Notes: generated by a model not told the origin, from the sequence alone. DNA of 15,432 bases from Galbitalea sp036499165 (GCA_036499165.1 DASYEE010000093.1:1-15432); one strand, 5' to 3'; positions 1-6,631 are shown, counted from the first letter of the stretch. Program-made: numbers and translations.

Positions 1-357
1 CACTGTGCCCGCGAGGGCGAGGAGATAGACGACGAACAGCCAGAGGGGCAGCCGATCACCCAGCACGGACATCGTGACGAGCGCAGCGACGAACGCGGCG
101 ATGTACAGCGCCCACGCGAACATGACCGGGATGGGGTCGCGATAGTCAGACCAGTGGGTCGCGAACAGGCTGAGGCCGTACAGCGCCTCGATTGCGCTGA
201 GGACGCCAGCACCGACTCCGAGGTAGCTGGTCCCGAGAGTCGCACCGCGTGCGCTCGCCTGGCGAAGGGCCTTCGCGATGCCGGGGGAGGAGCCTTTCCC
301 CCTGCGGCCGAGGATGACGCCGAGCGTGTTCTCTTCCGGGCGCATGAAACTGGTCAT
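1..357 (-). CDS. Partial membrane protein coupled to the sensor kinase
   Basis: The frame is open from the ATG at 357-355 to the window edge (119 codons, 3' end missing). The protein has a charged N-terminus (starting MTSFMRPEEN) and then about three hydrophobic stretches: residues ~40-62, ~73-95 and ~100-118. I do not recognise the family; it resembles a small polytopic inner-membrane protein. Its ATG overlaps the TGA of the upstream histidine kinase by four bases (ATGA), so the two are very likely translationally coupled and co-transcribed. A second in-frame ATG lies four codons later, but the overlap makes the first the better start. The link to a two-component system suggests an accessory membrane component or a target of the pathway; this is inference only. 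No domain motif supports a specific function. Confidence 0.7.
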   Translation of the reverse strand, partial: MTSFMRPEENTLGVILGRRGKGSSPGIAKALRQASARGATLGTSYLGVGAGVLSAIEALYGLSLFATHWSDYRDPIPVMFAWALYIAAFVAALVTMSVLGDRLPLWLFVVYLLALAGTV

Positions 358-1517
358 CGCGGAACCTCCAGCACGACGGTGGTTCCAGAGCCGGGGCTCG
401 AGAACAGGCGGGCGTTGCCGCCGACCTCGCGGAGTCGGCCGATGACCGACTCCTTGAAGCCGAGCTTGTCTTCGTCGATGCCTTCCAGGTCGAAACCGAC
501 ACCGGAGTCGGTGACCATCGCCCGCACGGTCGTGGCGTCATCCGTGATCGTCACGTGGGCCTGGGTGACACCGGAGTGCCTTCGCACGTTTTCGAGGCAC
601 TCGGCGAGCGAGAGCAGGAACGCGTCGAGCACGTCGCTTGGCAGCAGGACCTGGCCTGTGCCGTGCCAGCTCACCTCGAGGCCCATGCGACCGAACCGCT
701 GCTTGACGGATTCGAGCGTTGTGCCGAGCGGCGTCTCTTCGACGGGGGTGAGGTTGTACGGGCCCGAGGACTGCGGTGTCGGCGTCGCGCCGAGCCTCAG
801 CTGGCGCAGCAGTCGCGCATCCTCCGATGACTGCTGGCGGAGGGCCTCCGGGGCGACGCCAACGCCGGAGTGCGCGAGGAGCGTGAGCGTTGCCAGAACG
901 GTGTCGTGCAGCAGTCGCGCGCCCTGGCGCCGCTGCGCCTCTGTCTCACTCGCCTGCCGCTCCGCCCGGTGGGCTTTACCGATCGAATAGATCCGCCGCG
1001 CAGCGCGGGGGACGCTGGCACTCAGCCAGTATCCGAGCACAGCGGTCAGCACCCAGCCGAGGATGACCGAGAGTGTCGTTGACGACAGGGTGCCAACATC
1101 CGTGCTCGCGTACTGCACGAGGATCGTACTCGCGACGCCCCCGATGGCGAACAGCAGGATGCGCGGCACACTCGAGACGAGGATCAGCGCGAAACACGCC
1201 ATCCCGGCGGCAGCAAGCGGAGTGAGCGCTGCGGCAAGCCCGTGCGACGGCGGCTGGCCGAACGGCAGACGAGCCACCAGCAGGGCGCCGACGCCGGCGA
1301 GGATGCCGAGCGAAGCCCAGATGACCGCGAGGCTGCGGGCCACCATGACATGGCTGAAGGCGAGAACAGCGAGGAGGGGGATCGTCGCAATGTAGCTGCC
1401 AACGGGCACGACGCCGGGCACGCTCAGGCTCAACAGCGTGACAATGACGCCAGCGAGGCCGAGGAAGCGCGCCGTGCGCTGAAGCAGCCGATCCCGCTCC
1501 TTGGCGATGAGTTCCAT
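354..1517 (-). CDS. Sensor histidine kinase (HisKA_3 / NarL-DesK type)
   Basis: This is a 387-residue membrane sensor kinase. The N-terminal half (about residues 15-168) contains five or six hydrophobic segments with short loops and no extracellular sensor domain, so sensing is probably within or at the membrane. A dimerisation helix carries RLLHDTVLATL, with His204 as the predicted phospho-acceptor, typical of the HisKA_3 class that pairs with LuxR-type regulators. The HATPase_c domain follows, with an N-box near ECLENVRRHSG (306-316), a G1 box DSGVGFD (337-343) and a G2 box GSGT (376-379) close to the C-terminus. The start is firm on the upstream side because an in-frame TGA lies nine bases before the ATG; no good Shine-Dalgarno precedes it. 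The partner is presumably the regulator encoded 327 bp upstream, and the stop overlaps the next gene. The signal is unknown. Confidence 0.93.
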   Translation of the reverse strand: MELIAKERDRLLQRTARFLGLAGVIVTLLSLSVPGVVPVGSYIATIPLLAVLAFSHVMVARSLAVIWASLGILAGVGALLVARLPFGQPPSHGLAAALTPLAAAGMACFALILVSSVPRILLFAIGGVASTILVQYASTDVGTLSSTTLSVILGWVLTAVLGYWLSASVPRAARRIYSIGKAHRAERQASETEAQRRQGARLLHDTVLATLTLLAHSGVGVAPEALRQQSSEDARLLRQLRLGATPTPQSSGPYNLTPVEETPLGTTLESVKQRFGRMGLEVSWHGTGQVLLPSDVLDAFLLSLAECLENVRRHSGVTQAHVTITDDATTVRAMVTDSGVGFDLEGIDEDKLGFKESVIGRLREVGGNARLFSSPGSGTTVVLEVPR

Positions 1518-1549
1518 ATCGTGTCACATGCTCGCAGATTGCCACCATA

Positions 1550-1579
1550 AATGGGGGTGCCACACCGGTCGAATGGGGG
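1550..1579. promoter_or_regulatory. Two AATGGGGG direct repeats 22 bp apart upstream of the kinase
   Basis: The octamer AATGGGGG occurs at 1550-1557 and again at 1572-1579, a start-to-start distance of 22 bp, about two helical turns. Both copies lie within 65 bp upstream of the kinase start codon. LuxR-family response regulators often bind repeated half-sites on one helical face, so autoregulation by the neighbouring regulator is possible. Between the repeats sits GGTG-N3-CACC symmetry (1558-1568 region, GGTGCCACACC on the plus strand). No footprint-like evidence exists beyond spacing. Confidence 0.3.
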
Positions 1580-1620
1580 CCAAAAGTGCCGCTACAGTCG
1601 TGAGAGTAACAGAGGGGCGT

Positions 1621-1638
1621 GGCGTATCTCGATACGCC
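1621..1638. repeat. Perfect 18-bp palindromic repeat
   Basis: GGCGTATCTCGATACGCC has perfect 8-bp arms around a TC centre. It lies about 100 bp upstream of the kinase start. It could be an operator or a decayed copy of a dispersed palindromic repeat. From memory, TCTCGATACGC-like palindromes are common intergenic repeats in Microbacteriaceae and relatives; I cannot verify that here. Confidence 0.5.
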
Positions 1639-1657
1639 GCCACACAAAATAGCCGTC

Positions 1658-1678
1658 GGAGTGCATTATCCGCACTCC
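1658..1678. repeat. 7-bp inverted repeat with 7-base loop
   Basis: GGAGTGC (1658-1664) and GCACTCC (1672-1678) are perfect complements around the loop ATTATCC. The element is 19 bp from the preceding palindrome (1621-1638). It could form a small hairpin in RNA from either strand. There is no T-tract, so it is not a canonical terminator. Confidence 0.4.
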
Positions 1679-1746
1679 AGGCGGATCGGCGTTTCACCCG
1701 AAGAAACTTGCGCCGGGCCGACTTTCTGGGAACACGAAGTCAGCTA

Positions 1747-1803
1747 CACCGGGGGGTTAGCACGGGATCGCTGCACCGCACAGCGATCCTGCTAACCCCG
1801 GTG
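1747..1803 (-). terminator. Long imperfect hairpin downstream of the response regulator
   Basis: The arms are 1747-1773 and 1781-1803 around a 7-base loop (CACCGCA). Pairing blocks include CACCGGGG/CCCCGGTG, GGTTAGCA/TGCTAACC and GGATCGCTG/CAGCGATCC, with a few unpaired bases in the left arm. This gives roughly 23 base pairs. It begins 42 bases downstream of the regulator stop. No T-tract follows on either strand, so intrinsic termination of the classical kind is not shown; GC-rich actinobacterial terminators often lack a T-tract. A dispersed repeat or a structured small RNA are alternatives. Confidence 0.45.
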
Positions 1804-1814
1804 GGCACCCTGAC

Positions 1815-1846
1815 AGCCGCCGCTGGTCCCGCGAAAGCGAGCGGCT
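1815..1846 (-). terminator. GC-rich hairpin at the response regulator stop codon
   Basis: AGCCGC-CGCT (1815-1824) pairs with AGCG-A-GCGGCT (1836-1846), giving ten base pairs with one bulged base around an 11-base loop. The outer arm overlaps the regulator's TAG stop (1847-1845). With the larger hairpin that follows, it forms a tandem of stem-loops that could end the regulator transcript or protect its 3' end. No T-tract is present. Confidence 0.4.
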
Positions 1847-2504
1847 ATTCCGGCGTCAGCCAGCCTTCGCGCACGGCATGGCGACGCAGCAGGATCCTGG
1901 TTCCGACATCCACGCCGATCTCGCGATACTTGCGACGACCGCGCTTGATGTATGACTTCACGGTCTCTTCCGTTGTGTCCATCTCGCCGGCGACTTCCTT
2001 GATCGAACGACCAGTCGCGTAGAGGACGAGGGCGCGCTGCTCCTGGCGCCCGAGCCCCGGGTCAGGCATGGTCGTGTATCCGGCGATCGCCTCGGCCAGG
2101 GGCGCTGAGAGGTGCTGCGTGCTGGATGCAGCGGAACGGATGGCCGAAGCCAGTTCCGCTGCTGACTCGGTCTTCGGCACGAAGCCCATCGCGCCGGCCC
2201 GCATCGCGGCCGTCACCGATGCTGAGTCTGCGTGCCTGCTCATCACGACGGCGACGCTGCCGATCGTCGAGAGCGCACGGAGTTTCGTGCCAACGGGGAT
2301 GCCGTCCTCCAGGTGCAGGTCGAGCACCACGACGTCGACCGGAAACTCCGGATTCGCGATGAGGCCGGCCCAGCTGGTCTCGGTCGCGACGATCAGCATT
2401 CCGTTTTCGGGGTCGTGCAGGCGCGCGGCAAGCCCATCCAGCACGAGTCGATGATCGTCGACGATCGCAATTCGGATGGGTGTCGGCGCTTGCGCTGCAG
2501 CCAT
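1845..2504 (-). CDS. LuxR/NarL-family response regulator
   Basis: This 219-residue regulator is a normal length for the family. Residues ~10-125 form a receiver domain: the acidic pair is Asp16-Asp17 (IVDDH), the phospho-acceptor is Asp62 in VVLDLHL, the switch hydroxyl residue is Ser89 in VVMSRH, and the conserved lysine is Lys111 in VPKT. Residues ~150-205 form a LuxR-type helix-turn-helix (ATGRSIKEVAGEMDTTEETV, then SYIKRGRRKY), ending with a short tail. The start at 2504 is preceded by the purine-rich run AGGGGGG six bases upstream, a serviceable ribosome-binding site. A TATGCT hexamer at 2530-2525 is a possible -10, without a clear -35. It presumably receives phosphate from the kinase encoded downstream and acts as a DNA-binding transcription factor. 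Confidence 0.93.
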   Translation of the reverse strand: MAAAQAPTPIRIAIVDDHRLVLDGLAARLHDPENGMLIVATETSWAGLIANPEFPVDVVVLDLHLEDGIPVGTKLRALSTIGSVAVVMSRHADSASVTAAMRAGAMGFVPKTESAAELASAIRSAASSTQHLSAPLAEAIAGYTTMPDPGLGRQEQRALVLYATGRSIKEVAGEMDTTEETVKSYIKRGRRKYREIGVDVGTRILLRRHAVREGWLTPE

Positions 2505-2602
2505 GTTGCCCCCCTGTCCGGCCCAGCATATCCAAGCTGATACAGACTCGTTTGTACACCTGGGGCCCCAATTCGGGAGCGGGGGCGTTCGAACGGGGGG
2601 CG

Positions 2603-3808
2603 TCAGGCTTCGAGCAGGCGCCTGAGGTGTGTGCCTACGGCTTCGTCTTCGATGAGAAAACCGTCGTGGCCGAAGGGCGACGCGATCACGACGGCTTCTC
2701 CGTCGTCGATCGTCGCCGGGAGGAAGTCGGCGATGAGCCTTTGATGGTTGATCGGGAAGAGCCGGTCGGTGTCGATCCCGAGCACAAGCGCCTTGGCGCT
2801 CACGCGGGCGAGCGCAGCGGCAGCCCCTCCGCGATCGCGTCCGATGTCGTGCGAATTCATCGCGTTGACCAGCGTGATGTAGCTGTTCGCGTCGAACCTG
2901 CGGGTGAACTTGTTGCCGTGAAAATCGAGGTAGCTCTCGACGGCGTAGCGGCCGCCACTGCCAAGCGGGCTGATGCCGCTTTGCCAGCTGCGCTCGAAAC
3001 GATCGTTGAGCTCGGACGGCGAGCGGTAGTTCAGCAGCGCCATCCTTCGCGCAAGCGCGAGCCCACGATACGGCCCCTCGCCGTCTGAAGCTCCGTAGTA
3101 ATTGCCGCCGGCGAAGCGCTGATCCATTTGGATCGCGTCCACCTGCACCGAGTTGAGAGCAATCTGGTCGGCACTGCTGCGCTCCGGTGTGGCGAGAATG
3201 CCAACACGTTCAAGGCGATCCGGGTGCCCGACCGCCCACTCGAGCGCCTGCATGCCGCCCATCGAACCGCCCACGATGGCGGCCCAGCGTTCGATACCGA
3301 TGGTGTCCGCGAACGCGACCTGCGCTTCGACCTGGTCGCGAATCGTGACAAACGGGAAGCTGGCGCCCCATTCCGTCCCCGCGGGGGAGAAGGACGCCGC
3401 GCCGGTAGAGCCCTGGCAGCCGCCCAGCATGTTCGGCGCGACCACGAACCACTCGTCGGTGTCGATGGGTAAGCCATGGCCGACGATGCCGCCCCACCAT
3501 CCTGCTGTCGGATGCCCGGGCCCCGAGTCGCCGACGACGTGACTGTCCCCGGTCAGGGCGTGCAGGATGAGAATCGCATTCGAGCGATCCGCGTTCAGCG
3601 TGCCGAAGGTCTCATAGGCGATCCGCACGGATGGCAGTTCGACGCCGACCTCGAGCGCGAGACTGCCGATCGACACGAACTGGCGGTCACCGGCGGGGTC
3701 GCCCTCGCGCCAGGCGCCCGTGGCAGGAGGCTTGCCGGTGATGGCCCTTGTGTTCGCCTCCGTGATGAAGGCCGAAGGAACCGTATCTTCGGGTGTCTGC
3801 CAGTCCAT
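2603..3808 (-). CDS. metX: Homoserine O-acetyltransferase
   Basis: This enzyme transfers an acetyl group from acetyl-CoA to homoserine, the activation step of methionine synthesis; it is an alpha/beta-hydrolase-fold cytoplasmic protein. Counted from the ATG at 3808 it has 401 residues, close to the family norm. The catalytic triad is visible: Ser182 in GGSMGG, Asp348 in GIDTDRLFP, His381 in PFGHDGF. Other family blocks include HALTGDSHV (83-91) and NMLGGCQGSTG. An upstream in-frame ATG at 3901 was rejected because it lies in the loop of a large hairpin and would add 31 non-conserved residues. No Shine-Dalgarno precedes 3808; an AATACT hexamer ends ten bases before it, so a leaderless or near-leaderless message is possible. 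It sits 169 bp downstream of metY, whose product uses O-acetylhomoserine. Confidence 0.95.
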   Translation of the reverse strand: MDWQTPEDTVPSAFITEANTRAITGKPPATGAWREGDPAGDRQFVSIGSLALEVGVELPSVRIAYETFGTLNADRSNAILILHALTGDSHVVGDSGPGHPTAGWWGGIVGHGLPIDTDEWFVVAPNMLGGCQGSTGAASFSPAGTEWGASFPFVTIRDQVEAQVAFADTIGIERWAAIVGGSMGGMQALEWAVGHPDRLERVGILATPERSSADQIALNSVQVDAIQMDQRFAGGNYYGASDGEGPYRGLALARRMALLNYRSPSELNDRFERSWQSGISPLGSGGRYAVESYLDFHGNKFTRRFDANSYITLVNAMNSHDIGRDRGGAAAALARVSAKALVLGIDTDRLFPINHQRLIADFLPATIDDGEAVVIASPFGHDGFLIEDEAVGTHLRRLLEA

Positions 3809-3866
3809 ATCAGGGTCAAGTATTGCGAACGGCCGAGAATTTCCACGAATTGTTACGGCAGGTCCA

Positions 3867-3934
3867 GCGCGGCGGGGCAAACCGTCGGTCGGGCGGAGCA
3901 ATTACCCCGCCCGACGCGGTTTCCCCCGCCGCGC
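3867..3934 (-). terminator. Large hairpin between metY and metX
   Basis: Three stacked helices are seen: GCGCGGCGGGG (3867-3877) with CCCCGCCGCGC (3924-3934), AAACCG (3879-3884) with CGGTTT (3917-3922), and GTCGGGCGG (3888-3896) with CCGCCCGAC (3907-3915). That is 26 pairs around a 10-base loop. It lies 43 bases after the metY stop and about 58 bases before the metX start. There is no T-tract on the minus strand. It may terminate or attenuate metY transcription and so uncouple metX, or stabilise a processed 3' end. I see no conserved riboswitch core in it. Confidence 0.6.
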
Positions 3935-3977
3935 AAACCTGCGAACTGGCTCAGCTGCGAGGCTCTGCCAGCGGCGC

Positions 3978-5297
3978 TCAGGCGCTCGCCGCTGATGCCG
4001 CCGCGACGGCACGAGCGGCAGCAAAGCCGGTCTCGAGGTCTGCCTTGAGGTCGTCAACGTGCTCGAGCCCGACAGACAAGCGCACGAGGCCGGGCGTGAC
4101 ACCGGTCGTCAGCTGCTGCTCGGGGGTGAGCTGCGAGTGGGTGGTCGACGCCGGGTGAATGATCAGGCTGCGCACGTCGCCGATGTTGGCGAGGTGGCTG
4201 AACAGCTCGACGTTCTCGACGAGAGCACGGCCGGCGTCCACGCCGCCCTTGAGCTCGAACGAGAGGACGGCACCGACGCCCTTCGGCGCATACTTGTTCG
4301 CTGCCGCGTACCACGGGCTCGACGGGAGCCCGGAGTAGTTGACCGAGGCGACATCCGGGTGGTTTTCGAGCCACTCGGCAATCTCCTGCGCGTTCTGCAC
4401 GTGGCGTTCGATGCGCAGGCTCAGCGTCTCAAGACCCTGGATGAGCGAGAACGCGCTGTCTGGCGACAGGGATGCGCCGGTGTCGCGAAGCAGCTGGACG
4501 CGTGCCTTGATGACGTAGGCGATGCCATCGCCGAGCACCGTGGTGTAGCTCGCACCGTGGTACGACGGGTCAGGCTCGGTGAGGCCGGGGAACTTCTCGA
4601 CGTTCTTCGACCACTCGAACTTGCCGCCGTCGACGATCGCGCCGGCGATGACCGTGCCGTGGCCGCTCAGGAACTTGGTTGCGGAGTGCACGATGATGTC
4701 TGCGCCGTACTCGAACGGGCGGATGAGGTACGGCGTCGCAATCGTGTTGTCGACGATGAGCGGGACGCCGTTCTCGTGCGCGACCGCCGCAACCAGCGCG
4801 ATGTCGAGCACGTTGATCTTCGGGTTGCCGATGGTCTCGGCGAACAGCAGCTTCGTGTTTGGACGGATCGCGGCCGCCCACTCTTCTGCGTCATCCTGGT
4901 CTTCGACGAACGTGACCTCGATGCCGAGCTTCTTGAGCGTGTATTTGAAGAGGTTGTACGTACCGCCGTAGATCGACGACGACGACACGATGTGATCGCC
5001 CGACTGCGCGATGTTGAGCACGGCGTACGTGATCGCGGACGAACCGGATGCGACGACCAGGGCGGCCGTTCCGCCCTCGAGCGCCGCGATGCGCTGCTCT
5101 GCGACATCGTTGGTCGGGTTCATGATGCGGGAGTAGATGTTGCCGAATTCGGCGAGCGCGAACAGGTTCTTCGCGTGCTCAGCGCTGTTGAAGACGTACG
5201 CCGTTGTCTTGTAGATCGGCGTGGCGCGCGCGTTGGTGGTCGGGTCTGGTGCTGCACCAGAATGGATCTGCTTGGTCTCGAACTGCCAGTCGGCCAT
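3978..5297 (-). CDS. metY: O-acetylhomoserine sulfhydrylase (PLP-dependent)
   Basis: This enzyme converts O-acetylhomoserine plus sulfide to homocysteine and acetate, bypassing transsulfuration. It belongs to the Cys/Met metabolism PLP family. The start at 5297 is set by a strong AGGAGG (5310-5305) seven bases upstream and gives 440 residues, typical for MetY and longer than the cystathionine enzymes (~380-400). Visible marks are YSRIMNPT (55-62), VASGSSAI (82-89), the cofactor-contacting VDNT with Asp183, and HSATKFLSGHG with Lys208 as the Schiff-base lysine. The C-terminal HPASTTHSQL block contacts the substrate carboxylate in the family. It is followed downstream by metX in the same direction, so the two catalyse consecutive steps. 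A good promoter with a palindrome over the -10 box precedes it. Confidence 0.95.
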   Translation of the reverse strand: MADWQFETKQIHSGAAPDPTTNARATPIYKTTAYVFNSAEHAKNLFALAEFGNIYSRIMNPTNDVAEQRIAALEGGTAALVVASGSSAITYAVLNIAQSGDHIVSSSSIYGGTYNLFKYTLKKLGIEVTFVEDQDDAEEWAAAIRPNTKLLFAETIGNPKINVLDIALVAAVAHENGVPLIVDNTIATPYLIRPFEYGADIIVHSATKFLSGHGTVIAGAIVDGGKFEWSKNVEKFPGLTEPDPSYHGASYTTVLGDGIAYVIKARVQLLRDTGASLSPDSAFSLIQGLETLSLRIERHVQNAQEIAEWLENHPDVASVNYSGLPSSPWYAAANKYAPKGVGAVLSFELKGGVDAGRALVENVELFSHLANIGDVRSLIIHPASTTHSQLTPEQQLTTGVTPGLVRLSVGLEHVDDLKADLETGFAAARAVAAASAASA

Positions 5298-5304
5298 GAT
5301 GGCT

Positions 5305-5310
5305 CCTCCT
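5305..5310 (-). promoter_or_regulatory. Strong ribosome-binding site of metY
   Basis: AGGAGG on the minus strand, seven bases before the ATG at 5297-5295. It rejects the longer open frame starting at 5393 and is the clearest Shine-Dalgarno in the window. Confidence 0.9.
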
Positions 5311-5320
5311 GAAATCTGCG

Positions 5321-5340
5321 GTGGGCGGACGGGTGCCCAC
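5321..5340 (-). promoter_or_regulatory. Hairpin in the metY leader
   Basis: GTGGGC and GCCCAC form a perfect 6-bp stem around an 8-base loop, ending ten bases before the metY Shine-Dalgarno. It would fall entirely within the roughly 46-base leader predicted from the promoter. It may modulate translation or be incidental; no ligand-binding core is recognisable. Confidence 0.35.
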
Positions 5341-5348
5341 TCGTCCAC

Positions 5349-5378
5349 GAGCATATGCATGCTCCCAGAGCGCATCAA
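5349..5378 (-). promoter_or_regulatory. metY promoter with palindrome over the -10 box
   Basis: On the minus strand, TTGATG (5378-5373) and TATGCT (5355-5350) are separated by exactly 17 bp, each matching four of six sigma-70 consensus bases. The -10 lies within the inverted repeat GAGCAT-GCAT-ATGCTC (5349-5364), where a bound repressor would block RNA polymerase. Control by a methionine or sulfur repressor is plausible from the gene it serves, but the sequence is not one I recognise as a known McbR- or SahR-type operator. Confidence 0.55.
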
Positions 5379-5392
5379 TGGCGCCAGAAACA

Positions 5393-5407
5393 CGACGTAA
5401 TACGTCG
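5393..5407. repeat. Short palindrome upstream of the metY promoter
   Basis: CGACGT-AAT-ACGTCG has perfect 6-bp arms with a 3-base centre, 14 bp upstream of the metY -35 box and 17 bp after the preceding gene's stop codon. It could be an activator or repressor site for metY. It has no T-tract to make it a terminator. Confidence 0.35.
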
Positions 5408-5424
5408 CGTGCCCGGTCGCGTGC

Positions 5425-6624
5425 TCAGTCGCCCGATCGGGCGTCGGAGTCTCGGCGGGAGCCTGTCGGGTCGACGCGCGACATCCTGTTCTCGGCCTTC
5501 CCCCTGCCCTGCTGTGGTGGCCGTACTTCCTCGTTCTCGACCGCCGTCTTCTCTTCTTTCTTGAACAGCCACAGGGGCTTCGGCTCGATCAACGGCCTGA
5601 AGATCCGGCGGATGAACGGGCTCGACAGGGCGATCGAGATTCCGATGCAGCACAGCACCATGCTCACGAGCCATGTCGCGTCCGAGTGCTCGCCTTTCAG
5701 GACCCCGGACTCTCGGAGCGGGTAGAGGATGAAGCTGTGCAGCAGGTAGACGTACATTGTCGCCTGGCCGAGCGAGCTGAACCACGTGTGCCTGCGCGGA
5801 ACGAGTGCCAGGAAGCAGAACGACAGCAACACCGCGAGCAGGATCACGCCGAGCCTGACGAAGCCCGACCACCATTCGCCCTGTCCGAGGCTCGAATACG
5901 ACTCGTCGTACATGAACCAGTCCTGCAGCGAGAAGACCCGGAACGGCTTGATGAAGACGATCACCACGCTCGCCCAGATGGCAAAGATCGCGATGGCCAT
6001 CGCCCGGTAAAGCCAGAGCCTTCCGCGCAGGGCACGCAACCGATCGAGGATGCGCCATTGCCGCAGGTGCCAGCCGAGAAGGAAGAACGGCAGCAGGGCG
6101 ATTGCTCGAGACAGGGCGAACGTGCTGTCGACGCTGTTCAGGTAGCCGACTCCAACCGAGAAGACGACGGACCAGAACAGCGGCCATCGCAGCAACACGA
6201 GGTATGGCAACGCGACACGGAAGATCGCGAGCGCGACCAGGAACCAGAGTGTCCAGTGCGGCTCGGCGGGGTTGAACCCGGAGTTCTTGCCCTCCGCGAA
6301 GTACTGCACGAGACTCCAGACCGCCTGCAGCAACAGGTACGGAATGAGGATGTCCGTGACCAGCTTGATCATCTGCCTGCGCCCGGGAGGGGTCGCCTTC
6401 GAGAAATACCCGCTGATGATCGCGAACGCGGGCATGTGGAACGCATAGATGAAGATGTAGAGCTCGAGGGCGTGGTCTGAGCCGGTCGTGAGCCGCTGGA
6501 TACCATGGCCGATCACCACGAGGGTGATGCTGGCCCAGCGCGCGTTGTCCCAGAACGGCAGGCGCTTACCGCCTCCACGGCGAACCGCGGGGGGCGACGC
6601 TGCGGGCGCTGCAAGTGAAGTCAT
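5425..6624 (-). CDS. Acyltransferase-3 family membrane protein
   Basis: This 399-residue polytopic protein has about ten hydrophobic segments and resembles the fucose-4-O-acetylase-like branch (COG3594) of the acyltransferase-3 family, which moves acetyl or other acyl groups onto extracytoplasmic sugars or cell-surface glycans. The family R-X10-H motif is present: Arg29 and His40 in NARWASITLVVIGH in the first membrane segment. Other family-like stretches are FHMPAFAIISGYF (63-75) and HWTLWFLVAL. The last ~55 residues form a charged, apparently disordered cytoplasmic tail rich in Lys, Arg and Glu. A TAGGCT box seven bases before the ATG suggests a leaderless mRNA. Nothing in the flanking genes identifies the acceptor. 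It is transcribed toward metY, but the promoter found there argues against one operon. Confidence 0.85.
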   Translation of the reverse strand: MTSLAAPAASPPAVRRGGGKRLPFWDNARWASITLVVIGHGIQRLTTGSDHALELYIFIYAFHMPAFAIISGYFSKATPPGRRQMIKLVTDILIPYLLLQAVWSLVQYFAEGKNSGFNPAEPHWTLWFLVALAIFRVALPYLVLLRWPLFWSVVFSVGVGYLNSVDSTFALSRAIALLPFFLLGWHLRQWRILDRLRALRGRLWLYRAMAIAIFAIWASVVIVFIKPFRVFSLQDWFMYDESYSSLGQGEWWSGFVRLGVILLAVLLSFCFLALVPRRHTWFSSLGQATMYVYLLHSFILYPLRESGVLKGEHSDATWLVSMVLCCIGISIALSSPFIRRIFRPLIEPKPLWLFKKEEKTAVENEEVRPPQQGRGKAENRMSRVDPTGSRRDSDARSGD

Positions 6625-6631
6625 CGCCGAC

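Larger units (their letters stand above)
1518..1844. other. Non-coding, hairpin-rich spacer between regulator and kinase genes
   Basis: This 327-bp stretch between the response regulator stop and the kinase start holds no convincing coding sequence on either strand. It contains four separate inverted repeats (1621-1638, 1658-1678, 1747-1803, 1815-1846) and a spaced direct repeat near the kinase start, each listed separately. A spacer of this length is unusual between a cognate regulator and kinase pointing the same way, which are commonly adjacent. The kinase therefore probably has its own promoter here, between about 1550 and 1620, although I cannot identify good -35 and -10 boxes. Confidence 0.75.

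Noticed and set aside
2561..2595. Palindromes TGGGGCCCCA (2561-2570) and CGTTCGAACG (2586-2595) between metX and the regulator gene
   Set aside because: Short self-complementary GC-rich sequences with no T-tract or conserved spacing; expected by chance in such DNA, so no terminator or operator was called.
3809..3901. Longer metX start at 3901
   Set aside because: Would start within the large hairpin loop and add a non-conserved Arg/Pro-rich extension; MDWQTPED at 3808 fits the family length.
3809..3977. SAM or SAH riboswitch between metY and metX
   Set aside because: The region is one long hairpin without the multi-helix junction or pseudoknot features I would expect; no known core recognised.
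4059..5312. 417-codon open frame on the plus strand opposite metY
   Set aside because: Arg/Asp/Val-rich product without domains, explained by the codon bias of metY on the other strand; metY has intact motifs and a ribosome-binding site.
5327..5346. GGACG/CGTCC stem as an alternative fold in the metY leader
   Set aside because: Half of the stem would lie before or at the predicted transcription start, so an antiterminator-type switch is unlikely.
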